A DNA stretch of 64,000 nt from a virus, in IMG/VR virus record IMGVR_UViG_3300035698_020241, positions 1 through 64,000 of that record; one strand, written 5' to 3'. A program made the position numbers and the translations under genes. Below, in pieces: positions 41,110-49,480 of this stretch (its first letter is position 1; every line of letters starts with the position of its first letter). The notes under the pieces were generated by a model. That model was not told the DNA's origin. It saw nothing but the letters and a program-made list of their open reading frames with translations, and searched no databases.

Positions 41110-43985
41110 TATATTAACTCACATCCTCCTGCAGAACATGCCAACTCTGTGGCTCCTATAGTATAGTCGGAACTTTCGTATATATTCAAATCTTCAAAGT
41201 TTATCTTACGAGGAAAATCTTTTACCAGTTCTTTATATTTTTCTTCATCAATCTCCTCATAAGGAGGTAACTGATAAATTCCTGTATCATATGGTAAAAA
41301 ACTAATACCTGATACTATATCCCAATTCTTGTATACCCAAGCACCAACTTCAAGCCATTCATCATCCCTTACATAACAAGTAATACTTGGTTTATGCTCA
41401 CACCACGCAGTTTGCATTATTCTCCAATGCTCAAGTTGTGCTATTGCAGTTTTATCATTTCTGAATATTGCTCGTTTTGTGGGTGATTTAATTGGAAAGT
41501 CAAAGACAACTGTTGAACATTCATCAACTGTTCCTTGTTCCAATTCAGGGGTATGATTTACTCCTTTGTCTATTAAAAATTTACATATTGGATCTGTTCT
41601 TGAAACTCTTACTCTCCTGATATAATACATTGAATATCGTGGATGAATACCAGAAGATGTGTTAACTAACTGAGATACCGTACCACTTGGTTTGATAGCT
41701 GTAATGGCTGTAGGCATATTAATTCCTAAATTTTTACTCCACTTTTCTGCTACTTTTATAGCAGTGGTTCTCATAGACTCCAACCAATCAGATACTTTCT
41801 CAGATTTATTCTCATTACTCAATACTGGGTGATCCATTATACCTGTAAGTGATACACCAAGTAATCGTTCCTCATCACAATTCACCTTCCAACTTTTATC
41901 AAGAAATTTGAAATCTGTAAGTGTGGATTGTAATACACCAAGTATAGTTGCAAACTTAACTTTTTCAGTTAGATCATTCAGTTTATCACTATATCTAACT
42001 ACTACTTCTGAAAGGTTACAGAACTGGTTTGGTCTTAGAATAATTTCACTACATGGATTTGTACCGAAATCCCAATTTGCATCCCTTCTACCATTTATTG
42101 CTGCTATTCTCTTGGCACCTTCTCTATTGAAAATACCTCTTTCACCTGTACCTGACTTAATAAGTCTTCCCCATTCTTCCATGAATATTGGTATTTCAGG
42201 TCTTTCAGTATAAGCCACAGAATTGTTTGATAACTGTCTGTAAGGCGTTGACATCCAAAATTGTCCCTCTTTAGCCTTCATCATTCTTTGATCTGATAAA
42301 TTTGAAAGACTGATAGATGCGCTCCTTCTTACACCACCTACAACTACAATACTCGCAATATAACAAGCTAAATCATGAACCTCAAGTGAATTGAGTTTCC
42401 TGCCTTTAGCATTATGAAATGTTTGTATTGTAAATTCAATTAATCTTTTCAATGGACCAGGACCCGATGCCCTGCCACCAAATGTTTTCAGTATGGAACC
42501 TTTAGGTCTTATAAGGGTAAAATCAGTGTCAATTTCCTTACCTATGTATAATCCCTCTATGAATTGGCGATAGCCCTCTGCCCAACCAAACTTTGAATCT
42601 TCAAATATTATTACTTCATCACATCTGTTTATCATTGCTGGTATTTCTGGCAGTTTATTAATATGTTGTCTCTCTACTGAAAAACCTACACCACAACCGT
42701 TCATCATGATATACATGATCTCGGAGAGTGCTTTTACTCTATCTATTATTGTATAGGCACAATTTCCTGTTACGATACCATTAGGCATTACAAATGATTT
42801 ATCATCTTCCACTTCAAGACACCATACATCTGATTTAAAAGTATTACCTATATTTTTGACCTTCCAAGCAGTTCTACCATAATTATGCTTATTTTCATCA
42901 AAACCTAACTGATACGATGATATGAAATACCTATATGCTTTATTACTATATTTACCAAGATTTGTTTCTTGATTAACATCACCTTTTGATGTTATATAAA
43001 CACCGGCAATAGGAAAACACTTTTCAATAAAATCTTGTGCTTCTTTAGATACCTGTACTATATTTCTATAACGGGAAATCTTTATATTATCATCATCTTT
43101 TCTTTTGAGATTTGTGTTTTTACCACCATCTCCGTCTAAAAATCCTCTAATAAAAGCCCTTAATAATCTTGGATCATCCACTGAAGGATCTGGTAAGGTT
43201 TTTAAATATTTACCAGTATATACCATAAAATCTCCATCAAGTGAATTACTTGAAGATGTTTTAAATCCTAATTCTTCAAATCTATGTTTATATCTTATAT
43301 CATCTCCACACAATCTTATCATTGATCGTCTTGGTGATCCATCATCATTCTTTGTTACTGTTCCGTCTGCATATACAAGACCGTAAGCCCAATATACCCT
43401 CTCATCTGTAGGGGCTCCATCATACACAAAATCTTCAAACATATTAGGTTGTCCTAATAATGTATGTCCTTCTTTTAATTCGGTAGTTTCACTACCATCC
43501 TTTAATAACCATCTATGGTCCTTTGTTGTATTAACAACAAAAGGTTTTGAATTTCCTTTTTTAAATGTTACAGGATAAAGAAAATCTTTACCATAATTTC
43601 TTACTTTTGCTTTTTTCCAATTACCTTTATGTGTTAATACTACTGTAAAATCACCATCTTTAAAATCTTTAAATGATTTTACACCACATTTTGTAACAAA
43701 CTCTGTTTCTCGTCCAAAGCAGTTGTACCCTGCTATGTTATCATTCTCAAGTGCTGGGCCTGCACTCCACAATGCCCTCATTGAAGGCATTATTTTCTTT
43801 TCAAGAACAAATTCCTTTGCTTTGTCAAAAGCCCTTTGTAAGTTAGTGGGAACCCTATCTCCAAAAAAATCAAAATACCGATCAACAGTCTCTTCCCATG
43901 TTTCTCTTCTCTGCTGATCCCATATCCATCTACTGTAAGTTCTTTTATAAATGAACTCACTGTAAAAACTACTAATGTCCCTCAT
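41109..43985 (-). CDS. nrdJ: Class II (B12-dependent) ribonucleotide reductase containing an intein
   Basis: 958 residues as translated; about 638 after removal of a 320-residue intein (residues 89-408). The extein has CAYTIIDRVKALSEIMYIMM right after the intein, GCGVGFSVERQHI, TNPCSEIILRPNQFCNLSEV (active-site Cys-x-Glu and partner Cys), and SGTVSQLVNTSSGIHP. A terminal CSAGGC pair should re-reduce the site. These fit adenosylcobalamin-dependent RNR. It makes dNTPs and needs no small subunit, consistent with none being seen here. Activity needs host cobalamin and intein splicing. Confidence 0.9.
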   Translation of the reverse strand: MRDISSFYSEFIYKRTYSRWIWDQQRRETWEETVDRYFDFFGDRVPTNLQRAFDKAKEFVLEKKIMPSMRALWSAGPALENDNIAGYNCFGRETEFVTKCGVKSFKDFKDGDFTVVLTHKGNWKKAKVRNYGKDFLYPVTFKKGNSKPFVVNTTKDHRWLLKDGSETTELKEGHTLLGQPNMFEDFVYDGAPTDERVYWAYGLVYADGTVTKNDDGSPRRSMIRLCGDDIRYKHRFEELGFKTSSSNSLDGDFMVYTGKYLKTLPDPSVDDPRLLRAFIRGFLDGDGGKNTNLKRKDDDNIKISRYRNIVQVSKEAQDFIEKCFPIAGVYITSKGDVNQETNLGKYSNKAYRYFISSYQLGFDENKHNYGRTAWKVKNIGNTFKSDVWCLEVEDDKSFVMPNGIVTGNCAYTIIDRVKALSEIMYIMMNGCGVGFSVERQHINKLPEIPAMINRCDEVIIFEDSKFGWAEGYRQFIEGLYIGKEIDTDFTLIRPKGSILKTFGGRASGPGPLKRLIEFTIQTFHNAKGRKLNSLEVHDLACYIASIVVVGGVRRSASISLSNLSDQRMMKAKEGQFWMSTPYRQLSNNSVAYTERPEIPIFMEEWGRLIKSGTGERGIFNREGAKRIAAINGRRDANWDFGTNPCSEIILRPNQFCNLSEVVVRYSDKLNDLTEKVKFATILGVLQSTLTDFKFLDKSWKVNCDEERLLGVSLTGIMDHPVLSNENKSEKVSDWLESMRTTAIKVAEKWSKNLGINMPTAITAIKPSGTVSQLVNTSSGIHPRYSMYYIRRVRVSRTDPICKFLIDKGVNHTPELEQGTVDECSTVVFDFPIKSPTKRAIFRNDKTAIAQLEHWRIMQTAWCEHKPSITCYVRDDEWLEVGAWVYKNWDIVSGISFLPYDTGIYQLPPYEEIDEEKYKELVKDFPRKINFEDLNIYESSDYTIGATELACSAGGCELI
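42762..43721 (-). other. Intein with LAGLIDADG endonuclease inside NrdJ
   Basis: 320 residues from CFGRETEFVTKCG (block A, Cys1) to MPNGIVTGN (terminal Asn), followed by Cys+1. Block B is VVNTTKDHRWLL. Two LAGLIDADG-type motifs are WAYGLVYADGTV and FIRGFLDGDGG. The penultimate residue is Gly, not the usual His, which can still splice in some inteins. The reading frame is intact. Confidence 0.88.
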
Positions 43986-44019
43986 TAAATATTACATGTC
44001 TCCCCGTTCTCCTTTATAT

Positions 44020-44475
44020 TTAAAGGTTAAACTTGTTTATTTCTACTTTTGTTACTTTACCTGTTACACTTACCAATTTACCACATTTAACACAATGCAA
44101 TGTTTCAGCGTGAATAGTTATATCCTGATATAAACCTACATAATCAAGAGTTCCAGCAGGACTTTCCCGTGTATAATCTATCCAAATAACATATGATACA
44201 CCGCATTCACAATCATAAGGTGAGGGTTTAGAGGTCTGTTGTGTTTGCCATAGTCTTTCTCTTATTTGGTCCTCACCTTCCCATATTCTTCTTCTTACTC
44301 GGTCCTCATGGCGATCTCTTTCTAGATTGTAACGGCTAATACCTCTATCCATATCATCATATGATACAGCATTATTTCTTGCAGTTGCCTTTACAGTTTC
44401 AACAACAATATCATCCACTAGTTCTTTACCAAACTTATCTAGTGTTTCACCTATTTCATCAAAAATCTCGTCCAC
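44020..44475 (-). CDS. Hypothetical protein with zinc-ribbon C-terminus
   Basis: About 151 residues from GTG 44475 (VDEIFDEIGETLDKFGK). The frame is open further to an ATG at 44520, but that stretch is a perfect terminator hairpin, and TTGGTGAT precedes the GTG. The N-terminal half is helical and charged (DRHEDRVRRRIWEGEDQIRE). The C-terminal half has CECG and HCVKCGK, a four-Cys ribbon. A late promoter motif lies upstream. Function unknown. Confidence 0.62.
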   Translation of the reverse strand: MDEIFDEIGETLDKFGKELVDDIVVETVKATARNNAVSYDDMDRGISRYNLERDRHEDRVRRRIWEGEDQIRERLWQTQQTSKPSPYDCECGVSYVIWIDYTRESPAGTLDYVGLYQDITIHAETLHCVKCGKLVSVTGKVTKVEINKFNL

Positions 44476-44488
44476 ATTATCACCAAGC

Positions 44489-44517
44489 AAAACCAGGAGC
44501 CTTGGGCTCCTGGTTTT
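44489..44517 (-). terminator. Strong 13-bp hairpin, bidirectional terminator
   Basis: AAAACCAGGAGCC, loop TTG, GGCTCCTGGTTTT: a perfect 13-bp stem with T runs on either strand. It lies 13 bp before the GTG of the downstream gene. It may end the RNase H-to-44539 operon, or form the 5' end of a late transcript. Confidence 0.85.
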
Positions 44518-44519
44518 CA

Positions 44520-44533
44520 TATTTATATTTATA
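44520..44533 (-). promoter_or_regulatory. Double T4-type late promoter motif
   Basis: The minus strand reads TATAAATATAAATA, two overlapping TATAAATA boxes. A start about 8-12 nt downstream would fall within the first arm of the terminator hairpin. The gene served would be 44020-44475. Confidence 0.5.
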
Positions 44534-44538
44534 TCTCG

Positions 44539-44745
44539 TTATATTCTGAGATATTCTCTTGCATCATCTGTTATTCTTTCAACTTTCAGATCCTCACGAA
44601 ATTTCTCAGGTATTTTTTTAAATACCGCTATTATTTCCTCTCTGTCCGTAAAGATTTTAAACGAACCATATCCATATGGAATTTGATGTTCTTTTTCAAA
44701 AGAATCTCTAACTTTCGGGTCAACAATAGCATATCTCTCAATCAT
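44539..44745 (-). CDS. Hypothetical protein
   Basis: 68 residues (VRDSFEKEHQIPYGYGSFKI, then FKKIPEKFREDLKVER), alpha/beta, no recognised motif. Overlaps the DUF4326 gene upstream by ATGA. Confidence 0.58.
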   Translation of the reverse strand: MIERYAIVDPKVRDSFEKEHQIPYGYGSFKIFTDREEIIAVFKKIPEKFREDLKVERITDDAREYLRI

Positions 44746-45044
44746 TTCTGCTCCTTTTTATGAAAAAAGATTGTATTTCTTTTTTCCTGTCTACGTTTCT
44801 CAATTATACTTACTAACACATCACCATGACATGGTTTCGGTTTACACCAACATCCTAATATCTTACCTTCTAACTCATCCAGTGACGACATTAAATGTTT
44901 TTGAGTCAATATCCACTTTTCATACTTCTTAATCCTATCACATCTAGTTCCATTTGTAAATGGATTTTTCCACTTAGATGGGTTTGCGATTAGAACATCG
45001 TAAGTATCATTTTTTAAATGAACTACTTTCGTTTTATTTTTCAT
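44742..45044 (-). CDS. DUF4326 protein
   Basis: 100 residues. DTYDVLIANPSKWKNPF, then LDELEGKILGCWCKPKPCHG and DVLV, match the DUF4326 family (G-C-W-C-x-P-x-x-C-H-G-D) common in phages. The Cys/His residues probably bind metal. Function unknown. It overlaps both neighbours. Confidence 0.85.
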   Translation of the reverse strand: MKNKTKVVHLKNDTYDVLIANPSKWKNPFTNGTRCDRIKKYEKWILTQKHLMSSLDELEGKILGCWCKPKPCHGDVLVSIIEKRRQEKRNTIFFHKKEQK

Positions 45045-45396
45045 AATGACTACAACAAAAGTCCTCTCTTGTTACAAATTCTGGGTTAAGAGCTGTATGG
45101 GTTTCAATCGTAAACAAACAATCCTCCCTGTCAGTCTTATCACAGTATCCATATCTTGGTGTAATTTCTCTCTCTTTTCGTAACCAAAATGCACATGCAC
45201 CACAATTTTTTTCTCCATCCTTAACAATCATATGCTCATAGTCTTTAGATTCCATATGAATAATATGTTCAAATCTTTTAAGGGCCTGTCTTATTGTTTC
45301 CGCTTTGCTTGGAGAATCTATTTCCTTGGTCAACTCATTTAATCTTTTGACTGCCTCTTTTGAAAAGTCAAAACTTATTCTTTTATATACTTTCAT
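45034..45396 (-). CDS. Ribbon-helix-helix-like protein with Cys-rich C-terminus
   Basis: 120 residues. The N-terminal RISFDFSKEAVKRLNELTKE and SPSKAETIRQALKRFEHII read as a beta strand followed by two helices, as in MetJ/Arc-type DNA-binding proteins. The C-terminal half has NCGACAFW, GYCDK, EDCLF and FCCSHY, probably zinc-binding. Possibly a phage repressor; target unknown. Confidence 0.65.
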   Translation of the reverse strand: MKVYKRISFDFSKEAVKRLNELTKEIDSPSKAETIRQALKRFEHIIHMESKDYEHMIVKDGEKNCGACAFWLRKEREITPRYGYCDKTDREDCLFTIETHTALNPEFVTREDFCCSHYEK

Positions 45397-45409
45397 TAGT
45401 GTCCTTTCC

Positions 45410-46294
45410 TTAGTATAAACTCATTAGCTTTCGTTCAATATTTGTAAAGTCATCCAAAAATCCACGCATATTATATTGTTTAAAGAATTTACGAATGTTT
45501 TGAGGTGGTGGGAAAGTTGATCGTTTATATGATATTGTGATTCTATCTCTCATTGACTGTGGTATATAACCAAAGTCCATAAGAATTCTATTTCGTTTAA
45601 AATTGTCCTGTAAATCTTTCTTTTCAAGCCATTCTTCATAACCTTCTTTCATCACTTTATCACAAGATTTTGGACCAAAACCTGGCTTTCTTTTACCTGC
45701 AGTTTCGGGCGTCTGGCCCCAATTATTTGGTGTTATTACATTAAATATATCATCTTTTGCTTGTCCCATTAAACTTTTTCTTATAACAAAAAGTTCTGTA
45801 TCATCACATTGAGAATATTTTTTATTCTTGGGATTCCATACCCGTACACTATCACTACATAGTTGTAAATAATCTTCATCATTGCTTATAACTATACTCT
45901 CACCTCTATTTTCCATGGCGAGTATGCCTATAATATCATCTGCTTCTGCACCTCTAACTTTTAATACTTTATAGGGCATGAAATGCTTCAAGTCAGCCGC
46001 AAGTCTATCTATAGCACCATAAAGTAAGTTAAAATCTACCTCTGTTTTATCTCTTTTCTTTTTTCTGGATTCTTTATATCTGGGGAAATAGGATTTTCTC
46101 CAGGTGTTCTTGTCGTCCACAGCAATCACAACTTCGTTGATACCTTTCTCAAGATACATCCACTTATGGATTACTTCACATACCATGTATCTCCATATGT
46201 CAAAATTCGGTTTAGGCGTGTACACTGCCACTTCTTTTAGGAAGAAATAGCGGAAGGCTAGATTATTAAAATCTATCAGTATCGTTTTTTTCAT
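45410..46294 (-). CDS. rnh: RNase H / 5'-3' exonuclease (T4 Rnh-like, FEN family)
   Basis: 294 residues. The FEN acidic residues are visible: ILIDFNNLAFR, VVIAVDDKNTWRKSYFPRYK, VRGAEADDIIGILA and VISNDEDYLQL. The helix-hairpin-helix-like region is around KPGFGPKSCDKVM. It removes RNA primers and flaps during lagging-strand synthesis. Its own promoter lies directly upstream. Shares the replication task with gp61, gp32 and the DNA ligase. Confidence 0.9.
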   Translation of the reverse strand: MKKTILIDFNNLAFRYFFLKEVAVYTPKPNFDIWRYMVCEVIHKWMYLEKGINEVVIAVDDKNTWRKSYFPRYKESRKKKRDKTEVDFNLLYGAIDRLAADLKHFMPYKVLKVRGAEADDIIGILAMENRGESIVISNDEDYLQLCSDSVRVWNPKNKKYSQCDDTELFVIRKSLMGQAKDDIFNVITPNNWGQTPETAGKRKPGFGPKSCDKVMKEGYEEWLEKKDLQDNFKRNRILMDFGYIPQSMRDRITISYKRSTFPPPQNIRKFFKQYNMRGFLDDFTNIERKLMSLY

Positions 46295-46324
46295 TTTTAC
46301 ATCCTTTCATATTTCACTACTTAT

Positions 46325-46353
46325 AGTATAACATATGAAGATGTTTTTGTAAA
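46325..46353 (-). promoter_or_regulatory. Sigma70-like promoter for RNase H
   Basis: TTTACA (46353-46348), 17 bp ending in TGT, TATACT (46330-46325). The -35 box abuts the stop codon of the upstream gene. Confidence 0.78.
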
Positions 46354-46536
46354 CTAATCGTTTTTCTTCTTGTTTTTCTCTATTAAAAATGACTTAGCAA
46401 ACGCTATCAATTTCTTGATTTGGGTTTTTGATTGTTTATGACACATGAATATAGGAAGCATGTTAAGTACTTCCTCATTCGTAGGCTCATATTGCTCCAA
46501 ATACCCTTGTGCTGTATTAGGTTCAATTTCTTTCAT
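46354..46536 (-). CDS. Small helical hypothetical protein
   Basis: 60 residues from ATG 46536, behind AAAGGAA; an earlier ATG at 46551 overlaps the likely mRNA start. KEIEPNTAQGYLEQYEPTNE and a basic Lys/Asn tail. Single gene behind its own promoter. Unknown. Confidence 0.6.
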   Translation of the reverse strand: MKEIEPNTAQGYLEQYEPTNEEVLNMLPIFMCHKQSKTQIKKLIAFAKSFLIEKNKKKND

Positions 46537-46566
46537 TATGTTTCCTTTCATTATTTTAATACCTAT

Positions 46567-46595
46567 ATTATAACATATAAAGGTAGTATTGTAAA
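46567..46595 (-). promoter_or_regulatory. Sigma70-like promoter
   Basis: TTTACA (46595-46590), 17 bp ending in TGT, TATAAT (46572-46567). It drives the small gene 46354-46536. Confidence 0.8.
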
Positions 46596-46596
46596 C

Positions 46597-47052
46597 CTAT
46601 GGTTTACCTTTATACAACGCCGTTTCTGCCGCATATACTTTATTAAAACATTCAGCATAACTTAAAATATTTAATCCATTTGAATACTTCATCCAACTAT
46701 AAAGATATAAAGATTTTATTTTACCAATAGGCAAAGTACACCTTGTACTTTTATATTCTTTACATGTAAGGGTTGATGCTCCATATGGAAACAATGATCT
46801 TACTTTAGTTGAACTATAATTAATAGGTGATACAAAAAATGTCTTAGTTATAACAACATCTAATATTTCAACAGAACTACTTAATATCTTTTTCAATACA
46901 TCTATCTGTGTGTTTCTATCTGGTTGTTTAATTACTCCTGCTAAACTACCAAGTTTAAATATCAATGAATCTGTTTGTTCTCTTACTCTATCTACAACAT
47001 CATAAACACAGATTGCTCCTTCCTTTTTAGGTGAAATTAAATCATCAAACAT
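46597..47052 (-). CDS. Hypothetical protein
   Basis: 151 residues, alpha/beta (DVVDRVREQTDSLIFKLG, then SVEILDVVITKTFFVSPI), one Cys pair region (TCKEYKSTRCTLP). Not recognised. It ends just before a promoter, and its ATG sits on the stop of the preceding gene. Confidence 0.55.
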   Translation of the reverse strand: MFDDLISPKKEGAICVYDVVDRVREQTDSLIFKLGSLAGVIKQPDRNTQIDVLKKILSSSVEILDVVITKTFFVSPINYSSTKVRSLFPYGASTLTCKEYKSTRCTLPIGKIKSLYLYSWMKYSNGLNILSYAECFNKVYAAETALYKGKP

Positions 47053-47345
47053 TATTTAATCTTCCTTGTGTATCCATCATGACTTATATGAAATGCTTGT
47101 TTATACATAGAACCTGCCATATATTTTGATGCAGATGTGCCGTTTTTAAATCTTACCCTTTTACGTCCATGACGCATATTTTGATGAAACTCATCTTTAC
47201 TTACATTAAATACAGGTAGACCTCCCTTCTCACCGTCAGCAAAACAATCAGCTACACATGTTTTTACTTTTCCGAGTTCTCCTGTTACAGCATGATCTTT
47301 AGCTGCTAAATCTTCTGGTCTTATATTACCACCTATTTCACTCAT
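47052..47345 (-). CDS. Hypothetical protein
   Basis: 97 residues. A motif VADCFADGEKGGLPVFNVSK and a basic segment RHGRKRVRFKNG are visible, which may mean nucleic-acid or capsid contact. Overlaps neighbours by one base. Unknown. Confidence 0.55.
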   Translation of the reverse strand: MSEIGGNIRPEDLAAKDHAVTGELGKVKTCVADCFADGEKGGLPVFNVSKDEFHQNMRHGRKRVRFKNGTSASKYMAGSMYKQAFHISHDGYTRKIK

Positions 47346-47773
47346 TAAACTTCCTCCTCATTTAATATTTCTTCCACTAACATTTCTAATCCTTCATCAG
47401 ATATGGAATGACTATTTCCTAACATTTTCATTGCTGCCATTTTAACAATTTTCTTCAATTTTTTAAGTTTACTTTTTTTCTCAGGTTCCTCTACTCTTTT
47501 AGTATCATCAGATTTTACTATATTTATAGTATTCGTTCCCATTTCCTCATCATTAAATGCATCTTTTAATCTTTTATATTTTACTCTCATTTCCGAATTC
47601 ATGGAAATATAGTATCTCAATAACAAAGGTTTCATACCTTTTTTTTCCATAGTAGTGGCCAATTTATTAAAATCTTTATTGTTAGATATAACCTCATTAG
47701 GGTTTACCAATTTGTCAAATAAAAATGCCACTGTAAAATCTGCATACTCATTGGGTGTTATATTTATCTTCAT
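47345..47773 (-). CDS. Hypothetical protein
   Basis: 142 residues. The N-terminal half is helical with YADFTVAFLFDKLVNPNEVI and LLLRYYISMNSEMRVKYKRL. The middle is Lys-rich, and the C-terminus is acidic (LEMLVEEILNEEEV). Coupled by ATGA to the nuclease-like gene upstream. Unknown. Confidence 0.57.
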   Translation of the reverse strand: MKINITPNEYADFTVAFLFDKLVNPNEVISNNKDFNKLATTMEKKGMKPLLLRYYISMNSEMRVKYKRLKDAFNDEEMGTNTINIVKSDDTKRVEEPEKKSKLKKLKKIVKMAAMKMLGNSHSISDEGLEMLVEEILNEEEV

Positions 47774-48312
47774 TTTATCTCCGCCAATTCTTTAATATTT
47801 TCAGGTGTTATAATATTGAAAAAATTCTCAAATGAAAAGAACTCAACAGATGGTAAATAATCACATTCCCATGTCATAACAATAGATGGAAGTTCACAAA
47901 GTTTCTCATTTATACAACTAAGTGTCCATGATACTTCTTCCTCTATACCAACTATATGTTTTTGACCCTTTTTCCTATATATAAGCATTCCTGCTTTATC
48001 ACCTTTTTTAGCATCGTCCATACATTGTATCCAAAAATCTCTAATATTAAAATTTTTTATGTTTTTAAAATGTTGCCAGAAAGATGTTTTTGGATAACCA
48101 TTTTTACATTCAATGCTAAAATAATCTGTTAAAAACTCCGCATCAGGTGCTAAAGCTCTTATATCACCTGATAGATCAACATTCTCCTCATGTATAGTGG
48201 CTAAACCACCACTACCTGGCATTCGCCAATATTTATAAGGTTTTGGTTTTCCTGTTAACCATGATGTAAGTTCCTTACTTACATCCCTTTCAAAATCTCC
48301 TCCTTTCCCCAT
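47770..48312 (-). CDS. PD-(D/E)XK nuclease-like protein (resolvase/RecB type)
   Basis: 180 residues. GGDFERDVSKELTSWL has the N-terminal Glu, WRMPGSGG is the substrate loop seen in Holliday junction resolvase-like proteins, and then LSGDIRAL (Asp) and FSIECKNG (ExK) complete the PD-(D/E)XK core. It is probably a structure-specific or restriction-like endonuclease acting on phage DNA. The motif order is complete; specificity is not predictable. Confidence 0.72.
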   Translation of the reverse strand: MGKGGDFERDVSKELTSWLTGKPKPYKYWRMPGSGGLATIHEENVDLSGDIRALAPDAEFLTDYFSIECKNGYPKTSFWQHFKNIKNFNIRDFWIQCMDDAKKGDKAGMLIYRKKGQKHIVGIEEEVSWTLSCINEKLCELPSIVMTWECDYLPSVEFFSFENFFNIITPENIKELAEIK

Positions 48313-48352
48313 ACACTAATCACCTCGTTTATATTTTGTCGCACAACTGTAA

Positions 48353-48377
48353 GTCTGTAGAATATATCTATACAGAC
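48353..48377. repeat. Inverted repeat in intergenic DNA
   Basis: GTCTGTA and TACAGAC arms separated by 11 AT-rich bases, in the 116-bp gap before the nuclease-like gene. No T run follows on either strand, so an operator or RNA hairpin is likelier than a terminator. No promoter of the shared type is seen in this gap. Confidence 0.5.
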
Positions 48378-48428
48378 ATTTATTTTAAAAAATTCTTATT
48401 ATGTTTACCATAAAAAAATTACACTCTC

Positions 48429-48584
48429 CTACTTATGTGAATCACATGTATCGCAATCACCAGCACAGTCACAATCTTTACAATCATCACCCCATTTATC
48501 TTCATCTGGTTCTGGTTGTGTAGTCTCTGACACTTCTTGATCGCATCCACCAGTACATCCTTGGCATCCATCTCCATCACTCAT
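48429..48584 (-). CDS. Cys-rich 51-residue protein
   Basis: MSDGDGCQGCTGGCDQ at the start and DDCKDCDCAGDCDTCD at the end give nine Cys in 51 residues, with an acidic Pro/Glu linker. GGGAGG lies nine bases before the ATG, so it is very likely expressed. It looks like a small metal-binding or metallothionein-like protein. It follows a terminator. Confidence 0.7.
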   Translation of the reverse strand: MSDGDGCQGCTGGCDQEVSETTQPEPDEDKWGDDCKDCDCAGDCDTCDSHK

Positions 48585-48605
48585 AACAATTACCTCCCTT
48601 ATGAA

Positions 48606-48629
48606 AAGGACCTCCCAATGGGAGGTCCC
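48606..48629 (-). terminator. Rho-independent terminator after GIY-YIG gene
   Basis: GGACCTCCC, a short AT loop and GGGAGGTCC form a 9-bp stem followed on the minus strand by TTTT. It separates the endonuclease transcript from the Cys-rich gene, whose GGGAGG ribosome site lies just downstream. Confidence 0.78.
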
Positions 48630-48641
48630 GATTTAAAACTA

Positions 48642-49448
48642 TTACATATTTTCAAGTCGTTCACACTTGAAACCTTTATACTGTTTTATTCTTCCACTAA
48701 CTATATGTTGAAAATTACTTTGATATAATTTTATACCAGTATTTTCTTCATAATCTCTACAAAAACTAGTTAAACAATTTGTAAAAATTTCTTTACCATC
48801 TGGATGAATAATTTTCCACTTAATATTTTTCAAACCTTTATTATAATTAGGATTATTCTCTCCAATCTTACCATACATAGGATTACTTTTCCCTTTATTA
48901 TGTATTTTTCCTTTCTCACTCAAAATTATTTTCGTTTCAATAGAATGTTTTTTCCCATACATACCATTATTTTTACCACTAAATTTTTTTCTATATGAAC
49001 CACTCTCATAAAGAACTTTCATTTTTTTCTGGAAATCTTCATCCTGTAATAATTTCTTACGTGCTTTACTAATATTTTTCCTATGTTCTTTTGAAAATTT
49101 TCTACCTATTAATGAATTTGATAATTTATTTCTCTGTTCCTTACTGGCCTTCCAACCATAATGTCCCTCACCACCCCAAGTCATATTATATCCATTTTCC
49201 GATATATGACTGTGATATTGTTTAATGTAATGAAACTCCATCTCATCCAATTCTTCTTTGGAATTACATTCTTCAACTATAGTCCATTCAAAAACATCTT
49301 CATTATATTTTTTAAGAGCCCTATGAAAATAAAAGTTAGTATTCTTAGATTTCCAATAATGTTCCTTTATTCTATTATCTAAATCAAATTTTGTTTGTCC
49401 TATATAACATTTTGAATTTATTTTATTTTTAACTTTATAAATTATCAT
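48642..49448 (-). CDS. GIY-YIG homing endonuclease with NUMOD repeats
   Basis: 268 residues beginning MIIYKVKNKINSKCYIGQT, with ALKKYNEDVFEWTIVEECN, YNMTWGGEGHYGW and NUMOD3-like SKEHRKNISKARKK repeats. The C-terminus has a conserved 'IIHPDGKEIFTNCLTSFCRD' element shared in type with the copies at 15338 and 23294. It lies directly downstream of the gp32 gene, with a T4-type late promoter motif and a dedicated terminator. Confidence 0.88.
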   Translation of the reverse strand: MIIYKVKNKINSKCYIGQTKFDLDNRIKEHYWKSKNTNFYFHRALKKYNEDVFEWTIVEECNSKEELDEMEFHYIKQYHSHISENGYNMTWGGEGHYGWKASKEQRNKLSNSLIGRKFSKEHRKNISKARKKLLQDEDFQKKMKVLYESGSYRKKFSGKNNGMYGKKHSIETKIILSEKGKIHNKGKSNPMYGKIGENNPNYNKGLKNIKWKIIHPDGKEIFTNCLTSFCRDYEENTGIKLYQSNFQHIVSGRIKQYKGFKCERLENM

Positions 49449-49472
49449 ATAAATATCTCCATTTCTATAAAG

Positions 49473-49480
49473 TATTTATA
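49473..49480 (-). promoter_or_regulatory. T4-type late promoter motif before GIY-YIG gene
   Basis: The minus strand reads TATAAATA, 24 bp before the ATG, leaving a short leader that carries the GGAG ribosome site. Confidence 0.6.

Noticed and set aside
44476-44520. ATG 44520 as start of the zinc-ribbon gene
   Set aside because: The added N-terminal residues are encoded entirely by a 13-bp terminator hairpin, and a GTG with a ribosome site follows directly.
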